Shown piece after piece: positions 43,499 to 56,035 of a stretch of DNA of 64,000 nt. The translations under genes and the position numbers were made by a program. The notes under the pieces were generated by a model. The model did no database searches. It was not told the DNA's origin and worked only from the letters and a program-made list of their open reading frames with translations. The stretch is from Heterocephalus glaber (taxonomy: Eukaryota > Chordata > Mammalia > Rodentia > Bathyergidae): assembly GCF_000247695.1 (NCBI RefSeq), contig NW_004624782.1:13399567-13463566 (forward strand), read 5' to 3'. Within the stretch, counting starts at the first letter, position 1. Every line of letters starts with the position of its first letter.

Positions 43499-43614
43499 TT
43501 ATTTCAGGCTGTCCTTGAACTCACTAGCCCCGGCTGGCCTCAAACTCTCCTCCATCCTCCCACCTCTGCCTCCCAAGTGCTAGGATCACAGGCATGCGCC
43601 ACCACGCCCAGCCC
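43499..43614 (-). repeat. B1 SINE
   Basis: TTTCAGGCTGTCCTTGAACT to CACCACGCCCAGCCC, abutting the ID copy. From 43620 to 44050 nothing is recognised. Confidence 0.85.
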
Positions 43615-44051
43615 ATGTCACTTGTGTGACCCTTCTCCTAGCTGGCTGAGCAGCCAAGAATCTGAGTCCCTGTGGGGCCTTGGACCACCCCTGAGCTCCT
43701 ATTCCCTCATTAGTCCGTGATAGAGAGCTAACGTTTTACCTTGTATAAGTCACTGTCGCTGTGTCTTTGTAGTACAAAACTAAACCTATATCTCTCTTTT
43801 TCTCTTCTCTTCTCTTTTCCCATACTTCCTGGGTCCTGGCTTATGCCATGGCTCCTAACTTCACCTGAGTGCTTTCCCGCCTCTGTTTCCCAGGACTGAG
43901 CTCACTAAACATGACTGGAAAGGACTCCAACCCCCTACAGTTCCAACACGTATTCCCTTTCTTTTCATGACAAAGCAGCCAAAACTAAAAAGGCTCAGAC
44001 ACAAGGTATCTAAATCCTGCGATCTAGGCAGTTCTCAAGCTCTAGATGTTT

Positions 44052-44165
44052 TTTGTGGTGCTGGGGGTTGAATCCCGGGGCTGCTCTACCCTCTACGTCT
44101 GCAGCCCTTGAAGAATTTTATTTTGAGACAGGGTCTCGCTGAGTCCCTGAGCATCTGGGCTGGGC
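44052..44165 (-). repeat. B1-dID fragment
   Basis: GTGGTGCTGGGGGTTGAATC, then TTTGAGACAGGGTCTCGCTG. Confidence 0.75.
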
Positions 44166-44273
44166 TGGGCCCTCCAAACAGGTGCTGGCGCCTAACCACT
44201 GAGACCCGGAGGGTTTGTGAGGGCTCCCAGCATGTGATGGAGACACAATGTGTCTCATCACTACCACTGTACG

Positions 44274-44718
44274 CTGATATACTTAGCTCCATTAGGGAGT
44301 CTTGGAAGCAAAATCCTGAATGATAAACTTCTCTGTTTAAAACCTAGCGGTGACATCCCAAACCCTCCCAGGACTTGCACCGCGCTTGCTGTCTGTTGAC
44401 TGGAGAGTCTCACTGTGGCGTCCAGCTTGTCTCAACTCCCGGGCTCAGGCGAAGCTTTGCGTCAGCCTCGAGCAGAGTAGCTGAGACCACACCCCACTCA
44501 CTCTCACCCCAACTCCCAGCCACCTCTGCACTGGCCAGGGAGCTCCCCAAGGCCCCATTCTGCAGGGCAGGGCAGGGACTTTAAGGAATCTATCCCAATT
44601 ATCCAGGGAGGCCCCACCTGGCCACCTGAGCCCTTAAAATCGGAGACCTACTGGCTCCCTGGCACGCTCCTGCAACCCAGCACTCTGGGAAGCTGATATA
44701 TTTAGCTCCATTAGGGAG
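44274..44718 (+). repeat. Spaced 27-bp direct repeat
   Basis: 44274-44300 and 44692-44718 share 26 of 27 bases (core TTAGCTCCATTAGGGAG). The second copy directly follows a truncated B1 start (44651-44691) and is followed by a partial echo (TTAGGGAGC). Confidence 0.9.
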
Positions 44719-46029
44719 CTAAATTAGGGAGCCCTGTCCGTTTCTTCCTGTCTCCAGATGCCCCCAAAGCCTCGGGTGCTCACTGAAACAAACTGTGTGT
44801 GGACCTCCGGCCCACAGACGGTGAACCAGCAGCAGTGCTGTGAGGCCCGAGTCTGCAGTGTTTGTTATCCCATAGCAGATGGATTGCGCTCTGCCGTCCT
44901 GCTGCCCCCAGCCCGAGCCTTCTCTGCACCCCGTCACCCCAGCCTGCCCCTTCCACTCTGCTCCCCTTGCCCACGGCTGCCCCTCCTTCCCTGCACTCTG
45001 GGTCAGTTCTGACCCTGCAGGTCTCAGGATTGCTCTCAGGAGGCCTCCAGGGCCGAGCTGTGGGGCGGACAGGTCCACGAGGGCCTCAGCAGAGACCCAG
45101 TGAGACTGGGCACCGGCAGGCGGAGGCCGCGTGCAGGGCTGGAGAGAGCTTGGCCTGGTGACGCTCCCAGCCACCTCCCGGCCAAGGCCTTCAGGGAGCC
45201 TCCCTGGGACCCTCTCCTGTCGTCACAGCTGACACACGGCCCTCACATCTACACGGGGATCCAGGACTGGAGTCGGGTGTCCCAGGCAACAGGGATCTGC
45301 CCATAATGCCGTGCGCACCCCAAGCAATACCAGTGCTGTACCAGCAAGAAAGAAGAGCACGAGGCAGGAGAGACTGAGTACCGACAAGCCACGAGGGCGT
45401 CTGTGCTGAGTGCGGGCGCAGCCGGAGACCACGGCCTTCTTGCTGCTAGAATCGCAGCACTGCCCGCCAACTGGAGTGTGGGGACACGCGGGGCTGGGCT
45501 GGGCCAGGGGCCTGGCAGTGCACTGGAGGGGTCAGAATGGGCCTCTTTATAGATTGTACCTTGGGTTTTTTCTGTCATTTTCTCAGAAACAGCACTGTTT
45601 TAAACATAGTTTTTAACATAGAAAAGCATACGACATTTAATATCTTAAAATAATGATAGTCAAACTAACCAAATCAATAATCACATTAAATATAAATGGT
45701 GTAGGCCAGAAAAACAAATAAAAGACGTCCAAGGCCAGGCACAGTGGTGCACGCCTGTGATCCTAGTACTTGGGAGTCACAAAATATTATTAGAATTAGT
45801 AAGTTAGTCTAGCAGAGTTGCTAGATATATGATCAAATATATATACACACATATGTATATATTCAACATCATCAGTCATTAGGGAAATACAAATCAAAAC
45901 CACAATGAAATATCACTTTGCACCCACTGGCATGACTATAATGAAGACAAGACTACAAGTACTGCCAAGGGTATGCAGAAACTGGAATTCCTAAACATTG
46001 TTGGTGGAATGGTCTTTTGTTACCCATTG

Positions 46030-46122
46030 CTTTTTATTTTATTTTTTGGTACCGGGGATCGAACTCAGGACCTTGTGCTTACAAGGAAGCTGAGGTGCCA
46101 CTGAGCTAAATCCGCAGCCCTA
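46030..46122 (-). repeat. ID-type SINE nested in L1
   Basis: TTTTTTGGTACCGGGGATCG to CTAAATCCGCAGCCC; TTGCTTTTTATTTTA tail side. Confidence 0.9.
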
Positions 46123-46145
46123 TCATATCAGTTTTAAAAAGCAGT

Positions 46146-46275
46146 TTTGGCTGGGCATGGTGGTACATGCCTATAATCCCAGTACTCAGGAGGCTGAGGC
46201 AGGAGGATCTCATGAGTTCAAGGCCAGCCTGGGCTACATACATAGTAAGACCCTGTCTCAAAAAACCAAACCAAA
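46146..46275 (+). repeat. B1 SINE nested in L1
   Basis: GGCTGGGCATGGTGGTACAT to GACCCTGTCTCAAAAAACC. Confidence 0.88.
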
Positions 46276-46387
46276 ACAAAGAAACAGTTTTGGCAGTTCC
46301 CAAAAAAGTTAAGCATACATTTTAAATTATATTCTCAGGTATATTAGAACCACCCAAGGGAACGCTTTAAAGGGGTGAATTTCATCA

Positions 46388-46425
46388 TATATAAATATAT
46401 ATATATAAATATATATATATATCTC
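46388..46425. repeat. AT-rich microsatellite
   Basis: ATATATAAAT units. The AT-rich DNA on to 47320 holds nothing recognised except CAGT repeated four times near 46711. Confidence 0.85.
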
Positions 46426-47321
46426 ATTTCAAAATTTTATCTCCGAAAGAGGATATTAGATATATTATTTAGAGCTATGATAATAAGCAATAGAAAGACT
46501 AGGAAGAAAAATATAACTAAAAAAAATAAAGAAAAAATTGAAATGAAAATGTGAAAGACGTAAGAAGAAACAAGGAAGAAGAAAAGTGTGGTGAGGCGAT
46601 CCCTATCCTTTATGTCGGGGTCCACAGCACACAGTCATAAAGCTGTGTTGGGGTGTGGCTGGGGGACTGCGCCTGCCCAGCAGAGAGCGCTGGGCTACGT
46701 CCTTAGCAATGCAGTCAGTCAGTCAGTCGATGAACAGCAGTGGTTTCCTCAGGGGCATAAGAGTGAATGGAAATTATTTTACTTTCTTTGTTTTACATGA
46801 AGTTACTGATAACTAAATTAATGAATAAAAAAGGGGGAAGGGAATAAATTGACTATCAGAAAATTTATGGATGGAGTTTTTGTTCCTCTGTAATTATATG
46901 CAGCACACCCCCGGACTGTTGATCCGCAGGCCTCGTAGACAGCCTTTTGCGTGTTCTGTGGTCCCCAATGGAGCGTGTGTCAAGCAGAGTAAAGCAGATG
47001 ACTTGCTCTGAGAGCACCCACCCATTTAGGTAATTACTGCAGAGTAATAGAAAAATATGTCAACTACAGCCCTCCCCTAAAACCCTCCAATGTCAGTGAA
47101 TTCCCTTTCTGGCTCATGATGTATTGAGAAAATAAAGCAGTCTGTACAAAAATAAATGTTAAATTAAATGATTTTTTTGTTTTCAGTGGGATTAAGGGGC
47201 TATTACTGTTATTATCATTTAAGGTGGGAAGCACTCAGAAAGGAGTAGCGTCCCTTCTATGTTGCTATGCTATTCCAACAAAGAGGCCTCCTTTTTTCTG
47301 TGGTTAAATAACATCTAGCCA

Positions 47322-47400
47322 AGCCAGGGAATTAGCTCAGCGGTTCCGCCCCCTCCCTCGCAAGTTCAAGGATCCGAGTTCGATCGCCGGGACCAAAAAA
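47322..47400 (+). repeat. ID-type SINE
   Basis: Target duplication ACATCTAGCCA, which is also the start of the B1 copy it landed in. Confidence 0.92.
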
Positions 47401-47415
47401 CAAAACAAAACAAAA

Positions 47416-47560
47416 CATCTAGCCAGGTGCCAGTGTGGTGGCGCACGCCTGTGATCCCAGCACTCGGTAGGCTGAGGCAGGAGGATCCCCAGCCTGGGCA
47501 ACTCAGTGAGACCCTGTCTCAAAAGGTTAAAAAGGGCGGTGGATCCATCCCCAGTCAAAA
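47416..47560 (+). repeat. B1-dID SINE
   Basis: AGCCAGGTGCCAGTGTGGTG to GAGACCCTGTCTCAAAAGG, then a short dID remnant. Confidence 0.8.
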
Positions 47561-48183
47561 CGGAAATCCATTAGCAGTGGGCAGTGGCTCGGTGCTCCAG
47601 CACTTGCCTGCACACACCAAACAAAATGTGCAAGAGCACACTTGTGGGATAGCTCCCTGGGGGCTGGTGGGGCCCGAATCTCTTAGCTGAAGAACTGGAC
47701 GAGAGGAAGGGGGTGGTGAGGGGCCCCAAGCTGGAGACCCACAGGGGAGCCCTTGCCCCGCCCTGCTGCGGGCCTGGGCGCTGCAGGAACCCCGCGGGGC
47801 CCTTCAGCACTCATGGCTTGGTCTGCAAGTGCGGAGCGCGCCGGAGCCCAGAGCGCGGGGCTGAACGGTGCTGAGGGCCGAGGAGCCCCCGAAGGGAGCC
47901 GAGGCCTGAGCTGTCAGTCACCTGCTCTGCTGTCTCGGTGAGGTGGAGACGAAGGAACGCGAGTGTCCGCTCACAGCACCAAGGGGGTCTAAGGACCCAG
48001 AACCGAGCTGTTTGCCCGAAGTCAGGCTCTGCTGCAGGCCCGCGTCTCTACCATTGGCGCGGCCTGCACGCGAGGGGTGGGAGAGGCACGCGGGAGGGCC
48101 GGCCGTGGACGGGTACACAGAGAATCTGAGTCCCGGGTGAATCTGGAGCTCACAGAGCTTTGAAAAGTTTTTGGGTTTTCTTG

Positions 48184-48300
48184 GGGGGCGGGGGGGGGTG
48201 TCTCACTATGTAGCCCAGGCTGGCCTCGAACTCGAGGCGATCCTCCTGTCTCAGCCTCCAGAGTGCTGGGATTACAGGTGCGGGCCAACCTCGCCGGGCT
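48184..48300 (-). repeat. B1 SINE
   Basis: A G-run head, GTGTCTCACTATGTAGCCCA to CCAACCTCGCCGGGCT. Confidence 0.85.
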
Positions 48301-48309
48301 TGAAAAGTC

Positions 48310-48830
48310 ACCGAGCTGTCTCGGGAATGGATGAGGATTTGATGAAGGGATTCCGCCGGGGCGTGGAGGAGCTGCACCGAGGCCTTCCGATCTCTCCTGG
48401 GTGCCCGGAGGCGCGAGGGAAGGACGGCGGGGCCGCAGCGCCCCCTGCTGCTCGCGAGGGGCATCTCCCTAGCTTCCGGTCTCCTCACGCTCGAGCCGCG
48501 CGCGCCGTGCCCACCTCTTCCCGGCTCGGGTCCAAGCCCGCCCTGCTGGGTGCGTCCTCGACGCCCACCCGGCAGCCTCGGTCTCCGGGTCCCACTGCGG
48601 CCTCTGCCCGCCCGGCGCGGCCCGGGGCCTCAGGGCGGCGAGGCGCTGGAGGGAGAAGGAGGCGGAGGACAGGCGGCCTGGTGCTGCGTGCAGCGCTGTC
48701 TCTGCCGCGAGTCCTCGCAGCCGAGCCCCCATCACTCAGTGAAAGGTGCGGCCAGGGCCGATCTGGGGCCTCCACCTGAGATAGTCTCCCCCCCCACCCC
48801 GCCCCGGCCCCGGGACCTTGCGCTTGGGAG
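48310..48830. promoter_or_regulatory. Orphan CpG-island-like region
   Basis: About 500 bases dense in CpG (CTCGAGCCGCGCGCGCCG, GCCCGGCGCGGCCCGG) with no recognised gene. The open frame through it on the plus strand begins inside a B1 copy and shows no family. It lies about 2.5 kb past the QPRT poly(A) signal. Confidence 0.5.
48436..48455 (-). promoter_or_regulatory. CTCF-like motif
   Basis: Plus strand CGCAGCGCCCCCTGCTG is the reverse complement of a strong CTCF core (CAGCAGGGGGCGC). It lies within the CpG-rich island. Confidence 0.55.
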
Positions 48831-48854
48831 GCAGCCATTCCTTCTTTCTTTTTG

Positions 48855-49030
48855 TGCTAGAGATTAAACCCAAGGTCTCCACACTGAGCTATATCTCCAG
48901 CCTTTTAAAGTATTTTTTATTTTATTTTATTTTTAGACAGTGTCTCACTAAGTCACTAAACTGTTCAGGCTGGGCTCAAACTTGAGATCCTCCTGGCTCA
49001 CCCTCCCAGAGTGCTAGGATTACAGGTGTG
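48855..49030 (-). repeat. B1-dID SINE
   Basis: GTGCTAGAGATTAAACCCAA to TCTCCAGCC, a TTTTA linker, then B1 from AGACAGTGTCTCACTAAG. From 49030 to 49810 no element is recognised. Confidence 0.85.
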
Positions 49031-49811
49031 CTCTCATTGTTTTCTTTATCTGCCCTTTTCCCGGGCCCCTTGCTGATGTCTGGCGCTGAGGAAGGGAAGA
49101 AGGGTAGATTTTCTCCTTCGAGGCAGACAGGGGCCCTCTGAGACCCCTGAGGAGGGGCCCTTGTGGGTGAAGGCTGCTCCTCTCTCCTCTGTTGAAGGGT
49201 GGTGAGGACAGCAGCAGCTCCAGAGGGAGCCCCTTTGGGAGGAGTCGCCTCGGGCCCCTTAACCTCTCTGCCTCAGCTTCTCCAGGAGCTGCCCTGGGGA
49301 GAGGTGACCCCCAGCTCGAGCTGAGCAGTGCGGCTGTGGAGGCAGCAGGATCTGCTGTTGGGGAGCTGGACTCAGGTCCCTGCGCAGGTCTCACTGGGTG
49401 GGAAGGAAGCCCGAGTCTGATGTGGAACCACCTGGCCTGGCCTCACCGTGCCCTGGCGCAGCCTGGCACTCTGTGCCCCGCCACGTGGGATGAGGCCGCA
49501 GCTGAAGGGGGGGTCTTCCACTTTGGGGGTGTGCATGTGGAGTCCCCTGGCACCCTTAGAGGGAAGAAGGGACTGCTTCTCACCCCCACCACAGAGCTGA
49601 TGGCAGCGGCCAGGGATTAGGGCCAAATTCTGAATAACTGGCCTAACATGAGCGTGGCCCTCAAGAGACGTGGCCAAGCAGCTGAGCAGACAGCAAGTCA
49701 GGGACATCAGGGACACTTACTACAGCTCAAAGGGAGAGCTGTCGCTTCATCAGTGACCGGTGCTTTGTTAGTGCTTGCAGTCTCTATTCTATACTTGTTC
49801 AAAGGTCTATG

Positions 49812-49915
49812 TTAAGCTGAGTGTGGTGGTATGTGCCTATAGCCCCAACTACTTGGGAGGCTGAGGTAGGAGGATTGTTTGAGCCCAGGAGTTCCAGGGC
49901 TCAACAACTTTGAGA
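49812..49915 (+). repeat. B1/7SL-derived SINE
   Basis: AAGCTGAGTGTGGTGGTATG to GAGCCCAGGAGTTCCAGG. Confidence 0.75.
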
Positions 49916-49987
49916 CCTTTCTCAAACTACAACAAACAAGGAGAATTGGACTGTATTTTCTTCCTTCCTTCCTCTTTCTTCCTTCCT

Positions 49988-50045
49988 TTCCTGTACTAGG
50001 GATTGAACCCAAGGGTGCTCTACCACTAAGCTACATCCCCAGTCC
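49988..50045 (-). repeat. Classic-form ID SINE
   Basis: CTGTACTAGGGATTGAACCC to AAGCTACATCCCCAGTCC; TTCC tail. Confidence 0.75.
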
Positions 50046-50046
50046 C

Positions 50047-50131
50047 TTTTTTTTTTGGATACTGGGGATTGAACTCGGGACTTTGTGCTTGTGAGGTGGG
50101 CAGCGGCACCACTGAGCTAAATCCCCGGCCC
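50047..50131 (-). repeat. ID-type SINE
   Basis: TTTTTTGGATACTGGGGATT to CTAAATCCCCGGCC; CCCAGTCC on both sides. Confidence 0.9.
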
Positions 50132-50137
50132 CAGTCC

Positions 50138-50207
50138 TTTTTTGGTATAGGGATTGAACCCAGGACCTTGTGCTTGCAAGGCAGGCACTGAAGCCTCTGC
50201 TCCTGGC
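50138..50207 (-). repeat. ID-type SINE, partial
   Basis: TTTTGGTATAGGGATTGAAC to CTGCTCCTGGCC; the A-box end is lost. Confidence 0.8.
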
Positions 50208-50408
50208 CTTTTTTTTTTTTTTAACCTAGGTTTACTTCTTTTTCCTAGTTTTATTTCTTTATCCTATCTCATACCCATTGTTGAGAGGGGGAGGATAGTC
50301 GGCATGCGAGGATTTAAGGCCAAAATACAAATTTAGCATTTTAAAGTTGCTGGACCTTCAGTAGGCGAAAGCACAAAACTGTTTTTGCTCAAGTTACAGG
50401 ATCCTTGG

Positions 50409-50484
50409 GCCAGGGATTTAGCTCAGTGGTTTCGCCGCCTGCTGCACAAGCGCAAGGACCCGAGTTCAATGCCTGTACCAAAAA
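50409..50484 (+). repeat. ID-type SINE
   Basis: Target duplication GTTAC(A/G)GGATCCT. Confidence 0.93.
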
Positions 50485-50749
50485 AAGAAAAAGGAAAAAA
50501 GTTACGGGATCCTAACTGGGATTTGCGTAGCAGGGTGAGAAGGGCATTTAATGGGGACACACTGGTTAGAAAGGTTTATTCTAATTTAGGATTAGTAATC
50601 GTAAGATCTGGTGTTCCCTTTAAAGAGGCATCTAAAGGTAGCAATTTAAGAGCAGTGTGTGTTCTGAACATGCACAAAGGAGCAGACTCCTGAGCTTGGC
50701 ATGTCTTCTGCCTGGAGACTACATTTTCCGAAGGCCTTGGTGGGGCTCC

Positions 50750-50867
50750 AGTCCTTATTTTGAAACAGGGGCTGCTAAATTGCCCAGGCTGGCCTCAAAC
50801 TTGAAATCATCCTGCCTGACCCTTCTGAGCAGCTGAGATCACAGATGTGTATCCCTACACCTGGCTG
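50750..50867 (-). repeat. B1 SINE
   Basis: TATTTTGAAACAGGGGCTGC to CCCTACACCTGGCT. Confidence 0.8.
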
Positions 50868-50909
50868 GTTTGGGGCTCTTTCAAGATAGATTTTGTTTTG
50901 TTTTAATTT

Positions 50910-50963
50910 TTTGGTACCGAGGGTCAAACTCGGGACAGAACCAGTGAGCTAAATCCCCGGCTC
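50910..50963 (-). repeat. ID-type SINE with internal deletion
   Basis: GGTACCGAGGGTCAAACTCG jumps to GGACAGAACCAGTGAGCTAA; about 25 bases of the anticodon arm are gone. Confidence 0.85.
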
Positions 50964-50967
50964 TGTA

Positions 50968-51090
50968 TTGTTTTTTGGGACAGGGACTCACTGTGCAGTT
51001 TAAACTGTCCTTGAGCTCCCTTATGCAGCCCAGGCTGGCCTCAGCCTCCTGAGTCCTGGGATCACAGCATGCGCCACCACACCCAGCTTC
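50968..51090 (-). repeat. B1 SINE
   Basis: GTTTTTTGGGACAGGGACTC to CACCACACCCAGCTT. Confidence 0.83.
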
Positions 51091-51324
51091 AGCGTCCATT
51101 CTCACCCTCTCTCTGAGTGGCCAACACGGGCCATGGTGGCTTCGGGACGCCAGCCGCCTGCCTGATGGTCTCCTGGATCACTACTGATTACAGGGGCACC
51201 CTGACTTCATGGAAATAGCAGGTGAGAAGATGTCCATCTCCTGGTCAGACGAATTAGAGTAATTTCTGACATTTCCTGACCTCTCACGATGTTCCTACAC
51301 CAAGAAACTCTGCCAGGTTGATCA

Positions 51325-51330
51325 TTTATT
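51325..51330 (-). terminator. QPRT poly(A) signal AATAAA within a MIR
   Basis: AATAAA on the minus strand about 170 bases after the QPRT stop. It lies in a MIR (about 51300-51400, same strand) where CTCAGTTTCCTGATCTGAAA is followed by the signal. Confidence 0.7.
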
Positions 51331-51500
51331 AGACCTGTTTTCAGATCAGGAAACTGAGAGGAACAGAGGTGAATTCAGCCTTAGTGGGCGCAGCGTGGAG
51401 CTGAGCCAGGCCATGCTGGGCCTGTCCTGCTGGGCACCCAGCCGGTGATGACCTAAGTGTCCCTGGGAGCCTCAGCCACAGCTGGGCCTCCTCTCTGGCT

Positions 51501-53029
<1,529 letters not shown>

Positions 53030-53190
53030 TCACCAAGGCCAGAAAGAGCACCGGGGGCTGGGCTGAGGTGGGGCCGGGCAACAGACACGCAAGGTTGCCG
53101 AACAGGGCAGGTAAAAGAAACACAGGACAGACACCTAGGTAAATTTAAAATTCTGATAAGCATGAAATAATTTCTAAAAAACAGGACATG

Positions 53191-53365
53191 AAGCTAGGTG
53201 TGGTGGTGCACGTTTAAATCCCAGCACCCTGAGAAGCCGAGCAAGAGGATCACAAGTTCAAGGTCAGCCTGGGCAATTTAGGGAGTCCCTGTCTCGAAAT
53301 GTTAGAATGGGAGTGGGACGTGGCTCAACGCATGCACAAAATCCTGGGTTCAATTTCCAGAATGG
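53191..53365 (+). repeat. B1-dID SINE
   Basis: GAAGCTAGGTGTGGTGGTGC to CCCTGTCTCGAAAT, then GGGAGTGGGACGTGGCTCAA to CAATTTCCAG. Confidence 0.85.
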
Positions 53366-53454
53366 ATAAGCTGCAGGTGGGACCTAGAACATAAGGAAAC
53401 ATCACCCGTTGTTGATCTGAAATTCACATTTAACTGTCCTGCTTTTCTCTGGCA

Positions 53455-53700
53455 AATCTAGCCCTGGGCCCGCGGGTATTTGCCAACTGGAAGAGAAGCG
53501 CTGCACTTCAACATGCGACCAGCCCCGAGGCCGCGACGCCGCCGCCCTCTCCGCGGCCACGGAGCCGGGTGTGGAACAGGAGATGCGCCCTTGGGAGGCC
53601 GCCCTGGGCCTCGGCTTCCAGGGCCGAGCTAGCGGTCCGCGAGTGCGCGCGCGGGAGCACACAAGCACACGCACGCGCGCGCTCTCCAAATTGACGTCAG
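53455..53700. promoter_or_regulatory. CpG-rich stretch upstream of QPRT exon 2
   Basis: CCGAGGCCGCGACGCCGCCG and a CGCG-rich end near 53640-53685, then a CRE half-site TTGACGTCA at 53690-53698. It is the only CpG cluster within 8 kb of exon 2 and so a candidate QPRT promoter, but I see no start codon plus donor of the expected form in it. Confidence 0.35.
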
Positions 53701-53809
53701 GCCAGACATTCTGGCGTGCGCTACTCAGTTTATTCTCTCTTGCCTAGACCTTGTTTCCCAATCTTCAGTCCGATCTTCCACTCAATCTTCTCCCATCACA
53801 CTGCTTCTG

Positions 53810-53950
53810 TTTTTTGTTTGTTTGGTTGATTGGTTTTTTGAGACAGGGTCTCGCTATGCAGTTCAGAGTGGCCTCGAACTCGCGGCGATCCTCCTGCCTC
53901 TGCCTCCCAAGTGCTACCCGGCTCATGTTGCTTGTGAACCAGCGCGCCCT
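53810..53950 (-). repeat. B1 SINE
   Basis: TTTTTTGAGACAGGGTCTCG to CCAGCGCGCCCTGCCC with TTTG tail. Confidence 0.82.
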
Positions 53951-54105
53951 GCCCGCTTTCCCCACATCAGTCCTATAACTGAGTCCAGGCTGGATGCTGA
54001 GAAACGAGCTCCCAGCACCAGTCTTCACCATCCAGCCAGGGAAAAAACCTGGACCCCAATCGCAGGGAGGCAGAGCTCCTCCCACCCACTTGGCTCAAAC
54101 CCCTG

Positions 54106-54208
54106 CACTGATTTGTTTTGTTTTGTTTTGTTTGGTACCGTGGATAGAACTGGAGTCCTTGCACTTGCGCAGCAGGCAGCGAAACCACTGAGCTAAATCC
54201 CTGGCCCC
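54106..54208 (-). repeat. ID-type SINE with TTTTG tail
   Basis: Target duplication CACTGAT(T/G)T; body GGTACCGTGGATAGAACTGG to CTAAATCCCTGGCCCC. Confidence 0.9.
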
Positions 54209-54224
54209 TCACTGATGTTTTATA

Positions 54225-54740
54225 AAAAAGTAAATTTGAATCCTTCAACTGGTAGGTGTTGGATACACTGTGATACATCTATAAAATGGGATTCTACTCT
54301 GCAGGAGAAAAAGAATCGTCTAGCACTCTGGGAGGCTGAGGCGGGAGGATCATGAGTTCAAACCCAGCCTGGGCAACTTAGGGACTCAGAGCCCTGTCTC
54401 AAAAAAAGAAAAAGGGCTGGGGATGTAGCTCAGTGCAAACCCCGGATTCAACCCCCATTACAGAAAAGAAAAAAAGGAACCAACTACACACAATAGGCAC
54501 TTTTTTGTCTCGAAAATACTATTACTAGGGGACATGGGGAGGGGAAGGGGACATCAAAATTAAGATGTGTTATATACATGTGCTAACTCCCCATGGCAAA
54601 TGGAATCATGTATTGCAAACATGCACTAATAAAAATAAAAATTAAAAAATGTTATTAAGTACCAGAAGCCAGATCCAAAAAGCCACTCTCTATGTGACTC
54701 CATGCACTTGACATCCTGGGAAGTAAAACCAGAGCAACAG
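54225..54740 (+). repeat. L1 3' fragment with B1-dID insertion
   Basis: TAAAATGGGATTCTACTCTG before and AGCCACTCTCTATGTGACTC after the SINE (54310-54475) are L1 end sequence. Confidence 0.65.
54310..54475 (+). repeat. B1-dID SINE
   Basis: TAGCACTCTGGGAGGCTGAG to CCCTGTCTCAAAAAAAG, then GGGCTGGGGATGTAGCTCAG to AACCCCCATTAC. The B1 half lacks its first 40 bases. Confidence 0.85.
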
Positions 54741-54869
54741 ATCAGACGGGGTGGGGGTGGGCTGGGGTGTGCAGGGAGCCCTGAGGGGTGCCTGGGGGAC
54801 CATCCCCTATCTGGTCTGTGGCTCTGACTGACTCAGAACTGTACCCTACCCCCAAAAAAGGATTAACTT

Positions 54870-55030
54870 CAGCTGGGTGTGGTGGTGCAGGCCTATAATC
54901 CTGGCACTTGGGAGGCTGAAGCAGGAGGATTGCTGCAAGTTTGAGGCCAGCCTGGGTTACATAGTGAGTTCAAGGCCAGCCTGAACTATGTAGCGAGACC
55001 CTGTCTCAAAAAAAATCAAGAAAAAAAGAT
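54870..55030 (+). repeat. B1 SINE with internal duplication
   Basis: CAGCTGGGTGTGGTGGTGCA to GCGAGACCCTGTCTCAAAA with both CCAGCCTGGGTTACATAG and CCAGCCTGAACTATGTAG. From 55040 to 55850 no element is recognised. Confidence 0.9.
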
Positions 55031-55851
55031 GAATTTCACTCTCTAATTATACTTCATTAAACTCATCTTTAAAAGAAAAGGATGGTTTACTCAAGGATTC
55101 TCTTTCCAAACCCTCCCAATTTTTCTACAAGGTCTTTTCTTTTAGACTCTGTGCTCATCTCTGAATTGTCCAGTTTTAGCAAGAATCCTGCTCTGTCACT
55201 TTAGCCAGAATCCCACCCTCTGTGTACCATCACGCCCCTCCTCGGGGCGGTCCCGAACCCAGGGGTTGGTGTGGCCAGCGTCTCCACAGACATTTCCTGT
55301 GCCTCTGGCCCTGCCCTCGATCCCCACCTGTCCAGAGCTGAGGCAGTTCAGGACCGAGGTCCCCTTCCCCCTGGGACAGGTGTGAATATGATCTGTTTTT
55401 CCACTTTCACTCCTGTTTATTTCTGCTCCCCTTTGCTAACTCCTTGCCAGAAATCCCTGTGCACAGCAATAGCTCCCACTCTGACACCTCTCCAGTTTTC
55501 ATTCATCCTCTTCACAGACCCTTGAGCACTGCCCCGGGCCAGGCGCTGGTTGGTGAGGCGCAGTGGTGGCACAGTGGGCAGCCCTGCCCTCACCTTCTGG
55601 CCTTCACCAGGCTGCTCCGAGGCTGTGCACGAAGCCCCTTCACCTCTCTCTCCTCTTTCAGGCCCCCCCTCCCTCTGGGGGGCGCTCAGGGTGGCCCCAC
55701 AGCAGTCTGCACTTGGCTCTCTGCTGTCCCTGGTGCCACACGCCACACTGCTCTGGGGAAACCGTCTGCCCAGAGCCCAGTGCACTGAGCCACACATACC
55801 TACAGTGTTTACAGGGCCAAAGGGTCAAATGCTAGCAATTTTGAATTGTCC

Positions 55852-56035
55852 CAGTACTGAGCACTGAACTCCGGGCCTCTGTACTGAGCCTTAGCACCAG
55901 CTCTTTTTTTATCTCTTATTTGGAGATAGGCCTTGCTAAGTTGCCCAGTCTGGGCTTGAATTTCCAATCCTCTGGCCTCAGCCTCCAGAGTGTGGGGATT
56001 CCAGGCGCATTCCACGCCCACCTTGGTATTATTTA
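55852..56035 (-). repeat. B1-dID SINE, old
   Basis: CCCAGTACTGAGCACTGAAC to AGCACCAGCTC, then B1 to CATTCCACGCCCAC. Confidence 0.8.

Larger units (their letters stand above)
45600..46365 (+). repeat. L1 ORF2 fragment with SINE insertions
   Basis: AATCACATTAAATATAAATG, AGGGAAATACAAATCAAAAC, ACAATGAAATATCACTTTGC and GGTATGCAGAAACTGGAATT are L1 ORF2. It is broken by B1 (45734-45780, 46146-46275) and ID (46030-46122) copies. No intact frame. Confidence 0.85.

Noticed and set aside
48171..48779. 202-codon frame on the plus strand
   Set aside because: It starts in a reversed B1 and then follows a CpG-rich stretch where stop codons are rare; no family or splice support.
50881..51105. Open frame starting MRMDAEAG, resembling the MDAEG start of human QPRT
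   Set aside because: It lies downstream of the QPRT 3' end on the same strand and is translated from a B1 SINE; the likeness is chance.
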